Of a stretch of 64,000 nucleotides of DNA, positions 10,945 to 21,989 are shown in pieces. Numbering within the stretch: position 1 is the first letter of the stretch; each line of letters opens with the position of its first letter. Source of the DNA: Calliphora vicina. Its lineage: Eukaryota > Arthropoda > Insecta > Diptera > Calliphoridae. The notes under the pieces were generated by a model, which saw nothing but the letters and a program-made list of their open reading frames with translations, was not told the DNA's origin and made no database searches. The stretch lies in NCBI RefSeq assembly GCF_958450345.1, contig NC_088783.1, forward strand, positions 87,131,895 through 87,195,894, in the 5' to 3' direction. Made by a program: the position numbers and the translations under genes.

Positions 10945-11098
10945 CTACTTGTTATATTTTGCCTGAAACCATACTAAGTTCAGTGAATGTGCTGCACATT
11001 GCAAATTCCCATTTATTTATTATTCTTTTCTGAACACAAGAATACTTTCCAATTATTTTTGATGCATTATCGCAACTGTGACCGAAAAAATCAAAAAA
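10945..11098 (-). pseudogene. hAT transposase core fragment, frameshifted
   Basis: On the minus strand one frame reads FFGHSCDNASKIIGKYSC. After a +1 shift the next reads NGNLQCAAHSLNLVWFQA and then stops. D-N-A-x-x-x-x-G-K followed by C-x-x-H-x-L-N-L is the typical middle part of hAT transposases (compare D-N-A-N-V-M-G-K ... C-x-x-H-x-L-N-L). Order and strand agree with the C-terminal fragment at 10033-10398, so both may come from one gene with a deleted middle. The candidate terminus at 10652 lies between them and argues for two elements instead. Confidence 0.6.
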
Positions 11099-11099
11099 T

Positions 11100-12480
11100 A
11101 ATTTTAAAATAATTTTAAAATAATTTCCTGAAAATCGTCTAAAATAAAAAAAAAAATATCAATTAACACTTGGCACGAATACCCTTATTGTAAAGGTGGT
11201 ACTCGTAGCGGTATCCAACCTTGCTTTTAAATTATCATAATTTTAAGATTTGAATTATTGGTAACCTATTATTGCACACTCACAGGTTTTTTCTATGTTC
11301 TACCGATATGTGTCACTGATATGTTTGATTTTGAAACTCAAGACAATCTGAATTCAGATTCAAAGATTCTAAAAATTTTTGATTTTCCTCATATAAACAA
11401 ATCATATCACTTGTTTAATAAATTCAGAGTGCATTTCTGTGTTCGCAACTGTTCTGATATTTGTATTTAAATTGATGTGGCATTTTGTTATTTTATCATT
11501 AAATTTTAGATTATTTTCACAAAATATAATATTTCCTTTTGCTATTTTTTTAAATCTATTTTTTGTACTTTTGTACAATTGTGAACTGACAAAATAAAAA
11601 TAAAATGGAAAAAAAGAAGAAAGAAAATTTGCTTTATTGAAAATGAACCTAAGCATGTAATTGAATTTGTAATGCGACGTGAGTCACAAATTCACAATTT
11701 CAATTGCTACATACAAACCAACAAATACACTATTCTGCACATAGATACAAATGAACACACGTACATTCAAACATATTGCTCAAATACAGACACACACACA
11801 GAATCAGTACTCATACATAGATATTTACATATGTATGTATGTATGTACGTATGATAAATACGCATCCAAGTGGAAAGTTCTGTGTATAAAAGAGTCTATT
11901 TATTTGTAGGTAATTGTAAGTGAGTCAGTCAGTGAGTGTGACTTCAAATACATGCATGTGAATGTGCCAACTCACATAGATACATACATACATACATCCA
12001 TATACAGTGTATGAATATTTGATGTATGAGTGCATAAAAATATACGAATGTATGTACGTATGTATATTAGTGTGGTAATAATGCGCTGTTTCACATCAAA
12101 ATGCAAGCGTGGCTGAGTTGTTCAAAACCATACAGTTTTCACACATTCATACAATATGAATGCATTGTATATCAATCATGATCATCATCTACATCTACAT
12201 ACGTGTTTGGAATAACTTTTTACATATGTACGTTCATTCGCTTATGAATAAATATGTATGTGTTTCATCATTTAAACGGCAATCGAAATATTTTAATTTA
12301 CATATTTATTTATTTGTAATTGTTTACATAGACGTATGACTAACAACGACCTCCTTCAGGTTGCAGTATCAATTTAATTATGGTTTTGTACTAAGACAAT
12401 CGCGAATATGTTAAGAAATAAGAGGCAGACATTTATTCAGTGGCACTATTTAATACAAATTGACATTATAGGTACCCACT
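11100..12480. other. No gene seen; microsatellite-rich
   Basis: Contains runs of TGTA/TACA repeats (11830-11850, 11980-12000, 12045-12065) and CACACA near 11790. No domain, transposon end or splice-like structure was identified. Confidence 0.5.
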
Positions 12481-12487
12481 AAGGTGT

Positions 12488-12610
12488 ACTAATTATTCGA
12501 TATCTCTTTTGTTCGAATAAAACGAATAATTCGAATAAGAGATTTTAACTTATTCGAATAATTCGATCACACATTTGAAATAAATCGAATTATTCGAATA
12601 ATAACAAATT
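12488..12610. mobile_element. hAT-family end with repeated TTATTCGAATAATTCG motifs
   Basis: Several overlapping TTCGAATAATTCG palindromic motifs match the ends of the hAT derivative at 27846-28369. The terminal TAGGGTATTCG was not found here, so only subterminal sequence remains. Confidence 0.5.
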
Positions 12611-13344
12611 TTTAAATAATGTAAGAGATTAGGTTTTTCTCTTCGTCGAGTCATACGTAAAGTCGTATCCTCTAAAGTCACCATTAATAATATCATTTAA
12701 ATGCAACATTTTCATAGACAGGTCAAACATCTTGAGAAATTTATAAATTGATTAATAAAATACATGTTATTGAACATCGTTAAAAATTTGCAAAAGGTTG
12801 TCGTGATATATAAAGTTTATATTGTGAAAAATATTAAATCGTTTTTTATTTATATCAGGTACATCATATATCTCCAAACACATTTTGATACTAAAATGCG
12901 GTGGCCGTTTTAAGGACTTACAATTATATAAACTAAAATAACTTTTATAACCTCAAATATATTTTATTTCGAATTTGAAATAACATTTAACACAAATACA
13001 AATTATAAAATCGGTGAAATTTTTTTTTTTTTTTTGTAAAATTACACTGTGCACGAATTTGATACATTTTTTCTGTCAAGCGGGGCAGAAGGCGGATTAA
13101 CCAATTGCCAAAAATGTATATTTCTAAAACGGCTGCGCAGATTAATTAAAGTTAATTTTATTGCGCAATTATTTGTTTGACAAATCGGAGTGTCTCGTCT
13201 CTATGTATAATTCTCTATGGTTCGAGCTATCAGAAAAAATAGTAAGAACAAATATGTATGTTAAAAATATTTTTAGTCAAATTTATAAATTTTGTTTGAT
13301 TCGTTTCATATGTATTATTGTAGAAAATATTTGCATCACATTAG

Positions 13345-13885
13345 GTCCATACTCGGGACTCATTTTTAATTGTGAACTACTTACTTTTAAGTTTAAAATC
13401 GATGTCTTCCGATCGGGATGAAATTTGCACCAATGTTAGACTTATTGGATGTTAGTGGGACAATGTTAGTGGGACATCTATCAAAATATTTATTTTGATA
13501 GATGTCCCACTCGCATCCCACTATGCGACCAAAATATCTAAGCTATCTTTTGAGAAAAAAAGGGCACATTTTGAAAAAAGTCAAAAAAGATTTCGATTTT
13601 GGGATTTTTGTTTAATATTTTTTTTCGAAAGATTGAAGAAATAGCTATCTAAACTATTTGGGACACATTTTGCTAAGAACAATAGATAATAAGTTACATG
13701 GATGAGAAAAACACATGTTTGGCCAAAATGTCAAATTTTGACCTCCTCTAACTCAGAGAGTTATTGACGGATCTTGTTGTGTCTGAATTACTATCCAATA
13801 GGTCTAACCTTGGTGCAAATTTCATCCCGATCGGAAGACATCGATTTCAAAACATTGTTCACTTGATATTAAATCTCCTATATAT
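13345..13885. mobile_element. Foldback element, GATGTCTTCCGATCGGGATG family
   Basis: Left arm GATGTCTTCCGATCGGGATG plus AAATTTGCACCAA near 13400 and right arm CTTGGTGCAAATTTCATCCC plus GATCGGAAGACATC near 13810-13850 are inverted copies. An inner hairpin lies at 13469-13510. The interior also holds TCCCACTATGCGACCAAAAT, shared with 27660 and 45620-45770. Other copies: 23222-23530, 27355-27805, 45200-45495 and 45590-46515. Non-coding. Exact outer ends are uncertain; the best copies suggest an outer ATGGGGCATTTCATGTCAA end. Confidence 0.65.
13469..13510. repeat. Perfect 20-bp-arm hairpin
   Basis: Arms GTGGGACATCTATCAAAATA and its exact reverse complement are separated by TT. It forms the centre of the foldback at 13345-13885; a related but longer inverted pair lies at 27358-27672. 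Confidence 0.9.
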
Positions 13886-14331
13886 TTAATTATTTCCTCT
13901 TTATTTTTCTAAAATACAGCAAAATTTGCGTAAATATTTATTCATTATTCTGTATGGAAGTTGTCGTCATATACAGTGGAGGCCAGGAATTTAAGACAAA
14001 AATTGTTTGCTGAATTCCACGTGATTGTCAATTATTTTTTCAAATATTTCCACAAATATGTATGCATGAGGACTGTTTTAACACACAAGTGTGTTTTATT
14101 CGACTGTGTCAATTCATACCCAGCAAAAACTTTACTTACCTAGTAAGACAGCAAGTATAAATGGAGCAAAGCGATAACTACTTATTATTTGACTGAAACA
14201 CTACTTATCGTTGTTCGAGATTTTTAAAAAATTCAGGGGTCAAGCTTACAAATGTACTTACAATCAGTTGAGAAATAAGTAGTAAATTCACAACAAGAAT
14301 ATGCAGCTAAAAAAAAACACAAAAAATATTG

Positions 14332-14401
14332 CCTTGTGTGGGAATCGAACAGTCACATTGTTTGCTTGTGTTTGATAGTCAAGCTGCTAACTCACTGCTC
14401 C
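14332..14401 (-). other. tRNA-like segment 1 (candidate Pol III B box)
   Basis: Read on the minus strand: GGAGCAGTGAGTTAGCAGCT, then TTGACTATCAA (small anticodon-like hairpin), then TGTTCGATTCCCACACAAGG. TGTTCGATTCC matches the Pol III B-box consensus GGTTCGANTCC at all but the first base. The T stem is imperfect, so this is not a functional tRNA but may be tRNA-derived. Confidence 0.4.
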
Positions 14402-14488
14402 TTGTACGAGTTATTTTATTGGAAGTTAACAATAGTTTTAACATCAACATATAAATGAATATGATATGAACAAAAAAATTAATGGCTT

Positions 14489-14548
14489 TGACAGGTGGCG
14501 AACCACTAACCTCCCGTTTTCCAGTCAAACACACTAGATAGCTGTGCT
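14489..14548 (-). other. tRNA-like segment 2
   Basis: Read on the minus strand: AGCACAGCTATCTAGTGTGT, TTGACTGGAAAACGGGAGG, TTAGTGGTTCGCCACCTGTC. It resembles a tRNA D arm, an anticodon arm with CTGGAAAA loop and a T arm (GTGGTTCG...CCAC) with a shortened loop. The copy at 56810-56868 keeps the same features. Confidence 0.4.
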
Positions 14549-15079
14549 AAATGCAAAAGTTCATTACCAGCCTGTATAAAAATAAGTACTTATTCTAGTA
14601 AATAAAATAATGTGCTGGGTAACCACCACTCCTACAAAAGAATGCATGAAATAACTAGTTGTCATTACAAAAATTCACAAAATTTTTGCTGGGTACATAT
14701 TCACCACGAACACATAACAATTTTCTACGACTTAACCAAAAAAAATTTTTTTTAAATAAACATATTTTCTCACATTTATATCATTATAATTTTATTATTA
14801 TAAAATAGTCGGACCAAATTTTGTATTTTTAGTTCCATTAGTTTCGGTCATATCATATTATTAACAGCGGATGTTCTCTGAGGTGGGTCAACGTATTTCC
14901 ACATATCTTTGTCCATATATGTTTTACCGATTTTTCCAAACATTTTTCAGAAACTGGAAACATTAATAATAAATTTTATACCCTTAGAGGTCCTTTTATT
15001 TTGGCTCTATCGCACTTAAAATTCAGTTGATGAAAAAATTCAAGTATTTGTCTTAAATTGGTGGCCACCACTGTACATA

Positions 15080-17185
15080 CTCACCAGTAAAAATCGCCGG
15101 CCTTCTTGAAGGCCTATTTAGCAAGCTTGGAAACCGTTACCGCTAAGCTACCTAAAATATCTTATAATTTCAGCTCATCTACGATATAACGTAAATACCG
15201 TTACAGATATCCAACAAAAAATTTTAATTTTAATTTTATTTATTTTCTTATAGGCCTCCTAATAATCTTCTTTAACTTTTAAAGGATGTCTTCTTAAAGA
15301 CCTGCATGAATAAAGTCATGTAAACGAATTTTGTCGGCAATGAGTACGTGTACCCATAAAAATGGTTTTCACAAATATATACTTGTTTACTGCAGCCATA
15401 TACATATATGTATGATTGACACAATCACGTGAATCGTATGTTAACCATAATATGGTTATCAAAATCATATAAATAATTACTGTTACTATAATATTGTTAA
15501 AAAACTTGTAAAAATATTGAAATGGTTACAGTGAACATGCACAGCAACATATATTTTTTCCCAGGGTCTGTTCAAAATATGTAAGTATGTAATAGTATTT
15601 GTGTCTGCCAAATAAGGCCTTCCAGAAGGCCTATTCCAGTTGTTTACAGCTGTGTTCATATGAATTTAGTAGTGTCTGTGAATGTGTGAATGCACAACTA
15701 TCCCATATGTATGTACTGTATGTGTATCCAAAATGCATTTAGCATTTAAAAATGCTTCAATATTTACTTTTGCATTTTGCTCTTTTCTCTATAAATAAAT
15801 CGTATTAATTTTCTAAACAAACTAAAAAATAAAAAAAACGAAACCGAAAATTACCAACAAATAACATAAAAAATAAAATATAGCGAAAAAAATAAGCAAA
15901 TAATGGTTTGTAAATTGAATTTAATTGAAACACAAGCACAAATTTACTTTAGCAAAATTCAAAAAATAAAAATGGCTTAAAACAAAAACAACAAATGGCT
16001 AAAACTGGTGAAAAATGTTGCACACTCTCTTTATTTTATATATACTGCAAAACAAAATAAAGTGATGAAAATTGTTTTTCAATTAAAATCAAAAATTAAA
16101 ATAACTTTTGGTTTTACTAATTAAAAATGAAATTCCATTTTTTTTCACAATTGATTTTGTTAAATCAAACGTGATTTCATAGTTTATTTTTTTCCTTTTT
16201 GCAGATGCAATTTGTTTTAATTAATTTATTTTGCTATAAATAAAATAGAACCAACCAAAGCCATTGAAATGTTCATTAAATTTAAAATGACCATGGATAC
16301 GTGTCCTTTATAACAAATCATATTTTATTCTTTATAATTTATATTTTTATTAAGGACATTCTAGTATGAACAGAACGAGCTAATAAGCAGACTTATTTCT
16401 TCAGTCAAATACAAGGACTCAGTTATATACATATTTTGTTAGACTAAAAACTACGTTTGTTTGTGGTGCTACTTAAAATTATGAATGATGATGTCATCCG
16501 TAATATCTTCATCCAATTTTAAACTCCTACGATGTAAACTAAAATTAGTACATGTTTCGTGTTTTGTAGAAAAGTACCCAGTAATAATTTTTAAGAAGAA
16601 TATATTGAGTAGTTCTTTCAAAGTTTATCTTTACAAAATGATATTTGTTTAAATATGAACAGAATTGAAAAATAAAGAAATTCCTGTTTATTTCTTACAA
16701 TTTAAACGATATTTGCGCTTAAATTTTAGAATTTTTCGTTTTTTTTCATTGACTTATTTGGTGACTGAAAAAATTATTTACATTTATACGAGAAATTAAG
16801 AAACAAGACAACCTTTTAAAAAATACTAAAAATAATTAAAAATTTGTTGATGTAAATTTAAAATTTTAAACAAATTTTCTATAATCTCATAGTTGGAATC
16901 AACAAATATAGGATATCTTTGTTGATTTAGGAAATTTTGTATGTAGTTTAATATTTAAGGATGCAGGAATTTACAACTAATTTCAAAATTCGAATTTTTC
17001 AGTTTATTATCAAAAGTTTCTATCGCAGCTAATATAATGAAGCTTTTCTGAATAGGTACTCTAAAAATTAGACAACTTTGAGATTAATATACACATAAAT
17101 TTGCATTAATGTTGAAAAAACATTGAATATTTCAAAAAAAATTATTTTTTAACAAGAAAACTTAATTTTTTTAATTTTTACATTT
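15080..17185. other. No gene; two GGCCTTC...GAAGGCC palindromes
   Basis: GGCCTTCTTGAAGGCC near 15109 and GGCCTTCCAGAAGGCC near 15616 are short perfect palindromes about 0.5 kb apart. They may mark the ends of an unrecognised element. The remainder, to 17185, is AT-rich with A-runs and shows nothing else. Confidence 0.4.
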
Positions 17186-17188
17186 AAA

Positions 17189-17555
17189 ATAAGTAAGAGA
17201 GCTATATTCGGCTGTGCGGAATCTTATATACCCTTTACCAAATTATATTTCAAAATACAAATTTTAAATATTTTTAGGTAAACAAAATTTAATTTTTTTC
17301 CAAAGTTGTTTTTTCATTTTTTAGAAATTTGTTTTTTTGAATTGTTATTTTAAAATTTTTTAGATTTTAAAAATTTGTGTTTTTTAAATTTAAAAAAAAA
17401 AATTTTTGTTTTTTAATTTTTTTTTCTGGTGAAAAAAAATTCGTGTTAAAAAATATTTTTTCCGATTTTGACCCATTGTAGGTCAATTTAACTATGGTCT
17501 TGCACAGGTAGTATCTATCATTATATATCCATATTGTCTATATTAATGACTTAAG
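17189..17555 (-). mobile_element. DINE-1/Helentron-like copy, 3' part
   Basis: AAGTAAGAGAGCTATATTCG plus GCTGTGCGGAATCTTATATA is the inverted 3' hairpin terminus. It is followed by a T-run-rich tract and GATTTTGACCCATTGTAGGT, as in 43983-44785. It ends near CATATTGTCTATATTAATGA. The hairpin has an imperfect partner (GCGG for GCCG). Confidence 0.7.
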
Positions 17556-17673
17556 GTAGGATCACACGATTGCCGCAATGCACCAAGTTAATACAATTGT
17601 TATTGTGCTGAATTGGGGCCCAATACAGAAACTGTCCCAATCAAATTCTCTGAAGTCACATGATTGCCGCATT

Positions 17674-18423
17674 ATACCCTACACCACCATAGTGGGGAGG
17701 GTATTAGGCGTTTGTGCAGATGTTTGTAACGCCCAAAAATATTAGTCTAACACCGACCTTAAAGTATACCGATCGACTTAGAATCACTTTCTGAGTCGAT
17801 TAAACGAAGTCCGTCCGTCCGTCTGGTCGGCTGGCTGACTGGCTGTCCTTGTAAACCTTGTGGGCAGAGTAGAGGTCGCAATTTTGAAGCTATTTCGATC
17901 AAATTTGGTACATATTATTTCTACGGCCCAAGGACGAAGCCTATTGAAACTGCCTGAAATCGGTCCATTATTTCACTTAGCCCCCATACAAATGTCCTTC
18001 CGAAATTGGACTTTATCGGTCATAAATGTTTAATTTATAAATGTATCTCACAAATTGCGCTCCAAATAAGTTTTATATATACAAAATTCATGTCACCAAA
18101 TTTTGTTACGATCGGTCCATAATTAGTCATAGCTCCCATATAGACCCACTTACGAAAATCAATTCAACGTGCATAAATCGCTTAAAAATTTTGGTATACT
18201 CAAAAAATTCAATATAGTAAACTTTCATATAGACACAAATCACACGACCTAATTTCATGGTGATCGGTCCATAATTGGTCATAGCCCCCATATAAGGCCC
18301 ACTTCCGAAAATCACTCAAAAATATAAATTATTGAAATTTTAAAAGAAAAATGTTTTTGCTCTTTTACTTAGTGTAGGGTATTATATGGTAGGGCTTGAC
18401 CGACCATACTTTCTTACTTGTTT
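17674..18423 (+). mobile_element. Second Helentron-like subfamily, apparently full length
   Basis: The 5' end has inverted pieces TACCCTACACCAC and GTGGGGAGGGTA. Then comes GTCCGTCCGTCTGGTCGGCT (the short CCGT tract), and it ends with GGGCTTGACCGACCATACTT plus TCTTACTTGTTTT. The CTTGTT end and TACCC start follow the same plan as the DINE-1-like copies, but the body differs (repeated CCATAATTGGTCATAGCCCC-type phrases). It is 750 bp, non-autonomous and non-coding. Confidence 0.65.
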
Positions 18424-18737
18424 TATATAAATTTGATATTTAAAAAAAATCGAACCTCCGTAGGACCGACATATCTAAGAAACTAAAATAAGATCGAGAA
18501 AAATCATATCGTTTTTCATCGGCCGTAACTTTTGAACCGATAGAGATATTTTAGAAATTTTTTTTTGGCGGACAGATAACTTCTTGAATTTTTCTTCTGT
18601 TTTAATTTGATTAAAATCGGCTCAGCAATTTAAGGTTAAAGTTGAACTTTTAATTTTTTATAGCATTTAGTATGAAAATGCAAATTTTTTGTTTTTTGAA
18701 TCAGCTATACTTATTAAAAAAGTTATCAGCAGATAAA

Positions 18738-19265
18738 AACAAGTAAGGAAGTATGTACGGCCAAGCTCGACTATATAATACCCTACACTATAATTTATTT
18801 TCATGAATGATTTTCGGAAGCGGATCTTATATGGGAGCTATGACTAATTATGGACCTATCGCCATGAAATAAGGTCGTGTGATTTATGTCTATATGGAAG
18901 TTATTTCTGTTGAATTGTGTGTTTATACCAACATTTTTAAGAGATTTATGCTCGTTAAAGTGATTTTCGGAAGCGGGTCTTATATAGGAGCTATGACTAA
19001 TAATGGACCGATCATCATAAAATTAGGTTACATTAATTAATTTTGTATAAAACTTATTTGGAACAAAATTTGTGTAGATACAGATATAAATTAACCATTT
19101 ACGACCGATAAAGTATAACTTCGGGAGAACATTTGTATGGGTGCTAGGTGAAATAGTGGACCGATTTCAGTAATTTTCAATAGACTTCGTCCTCGGGTCG
19201 AAAAAAAGTGATGTACCAAATTTTATCGCAATGTCTTCAAAATTGCGACTTGTACTTTGCGCCAG
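18738..19265 (-). mobile_element. Helentron-like subfamily 2 copy, 5' truncated
   Basis: Begins AACAAGTAAGGAAGTATGTA with GGCCAAGCTCGACTATATAA and TACCCTACAC, the inverted 3' end of the family at 17674-18423. It shares TATATGGGAGCTATGACTAA and CAAAATTGCGACTTGTACTT-type phrases, and stops before the CCGT tract. Confidence 0.6.
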
Positions 19266-19379
19266 TCATATGAACAAATAAAATAAAAATAAAACAAAAA
19301 TTTGGGAGTAATTTCATTCAAATGAAAAAAGTGTTCAACAAACAGGTCAAAACAGGTCAATAAGTATATATAGGCTTAA

Positions 19380-20600
19380 AGAGGACAGTTTGGACTTTCT
19401 CCTGGTTGTAAAATTTGTTTAACCCCTTTTGACCCTAAGCACTTTTACTCCACTGAAATTCAAAGTTGGCTAAAATATAGTACCTGAGAAAAAAATTTAT
19501 AACACATCAGGTATAAACGGTTCAATGACAAGTCATATCAGCTGTTCAAGACTATTATCCTACCAACATAACAAAAGAAAAATCATCCAATTATCTATAA
19601 TAGTTTGCGAGTAATGATAATTTACTTCTGATCAAATTTACAAAAATCACATTTTTATAAAATAACATAAAATATTTGACTTTAACAGCATGCCACGCAC
19701 ACAATTGACAATATTTTTATCTAATTTTGTGGCTACCTTAGTTTCAATGTGTTTACTATTGAATGGCATTAAATCGGAGTTAACAAAAAGTTGGACTTTT
19801 GGCCGATGAAATTGAGATGTGAGCCACCGTGCGTCGGCCAAAAACCGGTTTAACGGCCTTCTAAAAAGGACCAATTTTATATTAACCAACAAACCGGTTT
19901 TTTATAAACACTAAACTAGACTGAAACTCTTCTATAGAACTGTGAAGCTTATTTCAAATGGGACAATCCCTTTAGAAATGACAGATTTATTTAGTTTTTC
20001 GAAATTTTCTCACTGTGCAATCTAACGTATACTTATTACACAGATACATATAATAAGTATACGTATAGTGACCAATATAATGCGTTGCATTATACCACCA
20101 TTCTAATTAAATGTAAGCTTAAACCACCAAGGGGGTGTCGAGACCTTAGTCTGTTTTTTTGCTAATAACGTATCCAAATATATTTTTTTTTTCGAATTCA
20201 CAAATTTATTAATATTCTTTAGAAAGAACTGAGTCAAAAGTTATGTGCATTAAAATTAAATAAAAATAAAAAAGTCGTTTTTCGAAATTTTTTTCCAAAA
20301 TATCTTCTTATTTTATTAGAATTTTATAATACAATAAATATTATTACATAACAAGCAACTGAGCCCTTCGACTCTGATAGTAACATTATTTTGGAATAAT
20401 ATTCAAATTTAAATTTTTCAATACGTATTTGGAATTTCTAATGGAAAAATAGTGAAATGCTATAGATTTTTTTGATGAATTTGATTAAACTTAAGAAAAA
20501 TATAACATGAAGTTAAGTATTTATAATAACAGCACCAAAATGGAAATTAGCCCTTAATGGCACTTGGGGTTAAAAAGACCCCAAACTTTTAAAATCATAA
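19380..20600. mobile_element. Diverged relative of the long foldback family (partial)
   Basis: Phrases near 20420-20580 (ATTTGGAATTTCTAATGGAA, AACAGCACCAAAATGGAA, GGCACTTGGGGTTAAAAAGA) resemble the arm sequence of 23698-26117 near 24740-24900. An inverted partner phrase (CCTAAGCACTTTTACTCC) lies at 19434. Ends were not located, and similarity is too low to call boundaries. Confidence 0.35.
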
Positions 20601-21525
20601 AAAAACCATGTCAATATCATTAGCACTGATCAAAATTTGTTTTTTGAAGGAAGCGAACTTAAGAACATTGTAGTTTGCATTAGAAAGTAGTAAGTTAACC
20701 CATTTTAAAAATTGTTCACAATTTTAAACACATATTTTTTTACGGCAAACTATAGTATTTATTCCTGATTTTTGTCTTAGTAACGTAATTAATATTTTAT
20801 TGAGGATTTTTGAAGAATAAAATTGATTTTAACCTTTTAGTGTACTTATGATTAAATAAATTAAAAAAATAACTTGCATTCAGTTAATTTAATTAGAAAA
20901 ACATAACTCCATTATAAAATTTACTATTCACAATGTGTTTTAAGTATGAGATACATTTTATTATGCATTAAAGAAGCGGCTTTAAACATTTTTAATTTTA
21001 AACTAATTGTGGAGATTTTATTGTTTTAAATCATTTAACAATTTTTCGTAAAATAAAACTAACTTGTGGTATTTATTAAATTTCTATATTTTTGTTTCGA
21101 GTCAGTGTTTGTTGAAGTGTTTGCCAGCAATATTTTAATGAAATCATAGAAAGCGCAATGCGGTTTTTGAGTTGATGGCTGATGATGATTTTTATTTGTA
21201 AAACGTGGGTCTAGCGAAAAGTCATTTTAAATAAAATATTACGGAATAAATTACTCCATTACTTGAACACAATACAAACACTGTAATTTTTCTTCATATA
21301 GACTTTTGAATTATGCTCTGTTTTACGATACAATATTTTTAAACATTTTTGTACTGTAATCGAGTTTATTATTTAGCTAAAACTACATTTGAAGAGCTTT
21401 ATAAATATCGGTCTGGCTAAAAGGACACTTACTCCAATATAATAATCCATGTGGATGTCCATAAAACAAAGAGTAACACAGTACAGTATCACTGTCTATG
21501 GACAAATATATATGTTGGTTTGTAT
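20600..21525. other. No feature recognised
   Basis: AT-rich DNA with stops in every frame. No inverted ends, tandem repeats or protein motifs were noticed. Confidence 0.5.
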
Positions 21526-21528
21526 ATA

Positions 21529-21985
21529 CCCAACAGTTCTAAGGAGACGCATTGTATTCACATACCTGTTACATACATTCAGTTACATTACTAGCAACCT
21601 AACTGGTTAGTTGATCAGATACATAACTAGTTATTTTCACATAAATGGATTCCAATTGACCTAAAATAGTCAGTTTAAAATACATTTCTTAAACAGTCCA
21701 ATAACCTATTGCTTGTAAACCTTCCTCCGACCACTTTCCTATAAATTACATTTGGTTGGTTAAAAACTACTATCTAAAATTTAGTACAAAATAAAAGTGT
21801 AAACTGACTACACTCTAGATTACTTGGAGTCACTTAAGTGACAATTATCGTCACTGTAGATTAAATTGGGTGTATGAAGTAACCAACTGACTTCTATCTG
21901 CACTACAAAGAGCACATATGTGTCAAATGTACGAAAATATATAAATTGGAGTCAGTGACAATTATTGTATTTTTTAACTGCTGGG
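21529..21985. mobile_element. MITE with CCCAACAGTT / AACTGCTGGG ends
   Basis: The left end CCCAACAGTTCTAAGG is preceded by TA and pairs with the right end TTTTTAACTGCTGGG. At 457 bp and non-coding, it resembles the CCCAGCA-type MITE family only at the extreme termini. Similar CCCAGCAGTT starts occur at 52573 and 52697. The right-hand TA is not intact (TG). Confidence 0.5.
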
Positions 21986-21989
21986 TGCA

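Larger units (their letters stand above)
14119..14693 (-). mobile_element. 575-bp MITE with CCCAGCAAAAA ends and two tRNA-like segments
   Basis: CCCAGCAAAAACTTTACTTA at the left and its inverse form AAATTTTTGCTGGG at the right are bordered by TA on both sides. It is inserted in the element 13974-15073. A second full copy at 56653-57233 shares the whole internal order in opposite orientation. The interior holds two tRNA-like stretches on the minus strand (14332-14401 and 14489-14548). A second, inner CCCAGCACATTATTTTATTT end lies about 75 bp inside one terminus, so the family itself may be composite. There is no coding capacity, so mobilisation would need a TA-duplicating transposase in trans. 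Confidence 0.75.
13974..15073. mobile_element. Tc1/mariner-type MITE with CAGTGG(A/T)GGCC ends
   Basis: Ends CAGTGGAGGCCAGGAATTTA (left) and, inverted, CAGTGGTGGCCACCAATTTA (right) continue as AGACAAA. Both are bordered by TA (13972-13973 and 15074-15075), the Tc1/mariner target duplication. Without the nested insert at 14119-14693 the element is about 0.52 kb, too short for a transposase and without one. The TIR type is typical of Tc1-like families. Confidence 0.75.

Noticed and set aside
14332..14401. Functional tRNA gene
   Set aside because: The T stem does not pair properly, the acceptor ends do not match and the anticodon loop is abnormal; it recurs inside a transposon.
15100..15640. 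Element bounded by GGCCTTC..GAAGGCC palindromes
   Set aside because: The palindromes are short and no further inverted similarity or TSD accompanies them.
19647..19892. 81-codon minus-strand frame (RRPLNRFLADARW...)
   Set aside because: Composition looks protein-like for a short stretch, but I recognise no family and no supporting ends or frames nearby.
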